Assembly (NCBI GenBank): GCA_017513195.1
Contig: JAFXGM010000013.1
Coordinates: 1-39,415, forward strand
DNA from: Clostridia bacterium
Lineage (GTDB): Bacteria; Bacillota; Clostridia; Oscillospirales; Acutalibacteraceae
DNA: 39,415 nt
Reading direction: 5' to 3'
The notes beneath the pieces are model-generated. The model was not told the origin of the DNA. It saw nothing but the letters and a program-made list of their open reading frames with translations, and searched no databases. Of the stretch, positions 38,398 through 39,415 are shown one piece after another; within the stretch, counting starts at the first letter, position 1, and the number at the start of each line of letters is the position of its first letter. The translations under genes were made by a program, and so were the position numbers.

Positions 38398-39415
38398 TTA
38401 TTTAGCAGCTACCTTTTCTTTAGCCTTTAAAGCATATTCTGCCTTTAATTTTTTATTTGTATTTATGATAAGTGCCACAATTATTGCAACCATACCGAGT
38501 ATAGCTATAAGACCAACAACTGCCGGAACAATTTTAAGTGTAGCAGGCGCTGTAATAAGCGTACCTATTGTATAAATAAAGTAAGCCACAGCAAAGCCTA
38601 CACCAAGCTGTAATCCTATACCGCCCCAAAGCCATTTTGCACTCTTCATTTCGCTATTCATAGCACCAATAGCCGCAAAACAAGGTGGTGTAAATAGGTT
38701 AAACATTAAGTAAGCCAAAGCCGCTACCTTTGTAAGTCCCATTGCAACAGCAACCTCGTCTGCACCGCCGGCCATAAGAGCAAGCTCTTCGGTGTCGATT
38801 AAGCCTGTTATACCAAAGCATACTGCCAATGTACCAACAACGTTTTCTTTTGCTATAAAGCCTGTAACAGCCGCAGCGGCTAATTGCCAAGCGTGATATC
38901 CAACTATTGGAATAAGAATATATGCAAACGGACTTGCTATTGACTCAAGAATAGAGTCGCTACCGGTTGCATTTGCCTCGGTAAAGCTCCACGTAAACGA
39001 TTGCATAAGCTGAACTGCCATATTACAAAGAAGAATAATTGTAGCAGCCTTAACTATGTATGACCAACCTCGGCTACACATTGACTTAAACGCACCCCAG
39101 AAGGATGGAACCTTATATTCAGGGAGCTCGATAATAAAAAATGATTTGCGTACCTTGTGTCCTGTAATCATATTTATAAGCAATGCACCTAAGAATATAA
39201 GCAATATACCCGATAGATAACAAACTGTACTTACCCAACCTGCGCCCTTAAAAAATGCACCTGCAAAAAGTGCTATTACAGGAATCTTTGCACCGCAAGG
39301 CATAAATGGGGCAAGCATCGCCGTTGCTCTGCGCTCACGCTCGTTACGAATAGTACGGCTTGCCATAATACCCGGAACTGCGCAACCGATTGTAATAACA
39401 AAAGGAATTACCGAT
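38398..39415 (-). CDS. feoB: Ferrous iron transporter FeoB, C-terminal half (5' end outside window)
   Basis: The frame is open from the window edge; 338 residues are visible. GCAVPGIMASRT marks the gate region with the conserved Cys-Val-Pro-type motif, followed by MPCGAKIPVIALF and further membrane helices, then the second gate repeat and FTPPCFAAIGAMNSEM. The N-terminal G-protein domain lies beyond the window. The C-terminus (LIINTNKKLKAEYALKAKEK) is a basic cytoplasmic tail. Imports Fe2+ under low oxygen, in keeping with an anaerobic gut organism. Confidence 0.96.
   Translation of the reverse strand, partial: SVIPFVITIGCAVPGIMASRTIRNERERRATAMLAPFMPCGAKIPVIALFAGAFFKGAGWVSTVCYLSGILLIFLGALLINMITGHKVRKSFFIIELPEYKVPSFWGAFKSMCSRGWSYIVKAATIILLCNMAVQLMQSFTWSFTEANATGSDSILESIASPFAYILIPIVGYHAWQLAAAAVTGFIAKENVVGTLAVCFGITGLIDTEELALMAGGADEVAVAMGLTKVAALAYLMFNLFTPPCFAAIGAMNSEMKSAKWLWGGIGLQLGVGFAVAYFIYTIGTLITAPATLKIVPAVVGLIAILGMVAIIVALIINTNKKLKAEYALKAKEKVAAK

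Overview
The window looks like part of the chromosome of a low-GC, Gram-positive, probably spore-forming Clostridia bacterium, perhaps a gut Oscillospiraceae/Ruminococcaceae member. The reasons are AG-rich ribosome sites before nearly every gene, many GTG/TTG starts, TTGACA/TATAAT promoters, a SPOCS+LysM spore-type protein, and a grpE-dnaK-dnaJ operon. The genus assignment is inference.

Bases 1 to about 27,130 are the integrase-proximal part of a siphovirus-type prophage inserted at the 3' end of a tRNA-Leu(TAG) gene. Its other end, including the lysis genes and the second attachment site, lies outside the window. The late operon runs leftward on the minus strand: HNH endonuclease, small and large terminase, HK97-type portal, ClpP-like prohead protease, HK97 major capsid, head-tail connectors, tail terminator, major tail protein, tail assembly chaperones joined by a textbook -1 frameshift signal, tape measure, distal tail, tail endopeptidase-type protein, and a tail-collar fibre cut by the window edge.

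Bases 14,600-24,450 hold the early region, also mostly minus strand: a Cro-like regulator, small genes, an HTH protein, an HUH rolling-circle-type Rep with a structured 400-bp region upstream, a triple Myb-like/zinc DNA-binding protein, a ParB-like protein, an ASCH/DUF3850 protein and an ArpU/DUF1492-type sigma-like late activator. Interrupting it on the plus strand are several autonomous moron-like units with their own promoters: a micro-protein/HTH cassette (14.0-14.6 kb), an orphan 68-aa gene (16 kb), a predicted small RNA (21.2 kb), a DUF4145 gene (22.4 kb), a Cys-rich 43-aa peptide (23.3 kb) and a tail-anchored protein (23.7 kb). Lysogeny genes read rightward: LexA/CI-like repressor, a HIRAN domain fused to two membrane segments, and tyrosine integrase.

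Right of the tRNA lie host genes: a lipoprotein tyrosine phosphatase (-), grpE-dnaK-dnaJ (+), a CapD/PglF-type nucleotide-sugar dehydratase (-), a SPOCS-LysM protein (-), a 51-aa membrane protein (-), cardiolipin synthase (-), and the end of feoB with its FeoB-associated Cys-rich partner (-).

The regulatory picture is unusually readable. There is a CI/Cro operator triplet around 24.2-24.5 kb, a second palindrome shared by two early promoter regions and related to sites at the integrase promoter, a palindromic promoter for the micro-protein cassette, and a late promoter with 10-bp direct repeats followed at once by a leader hairpin.
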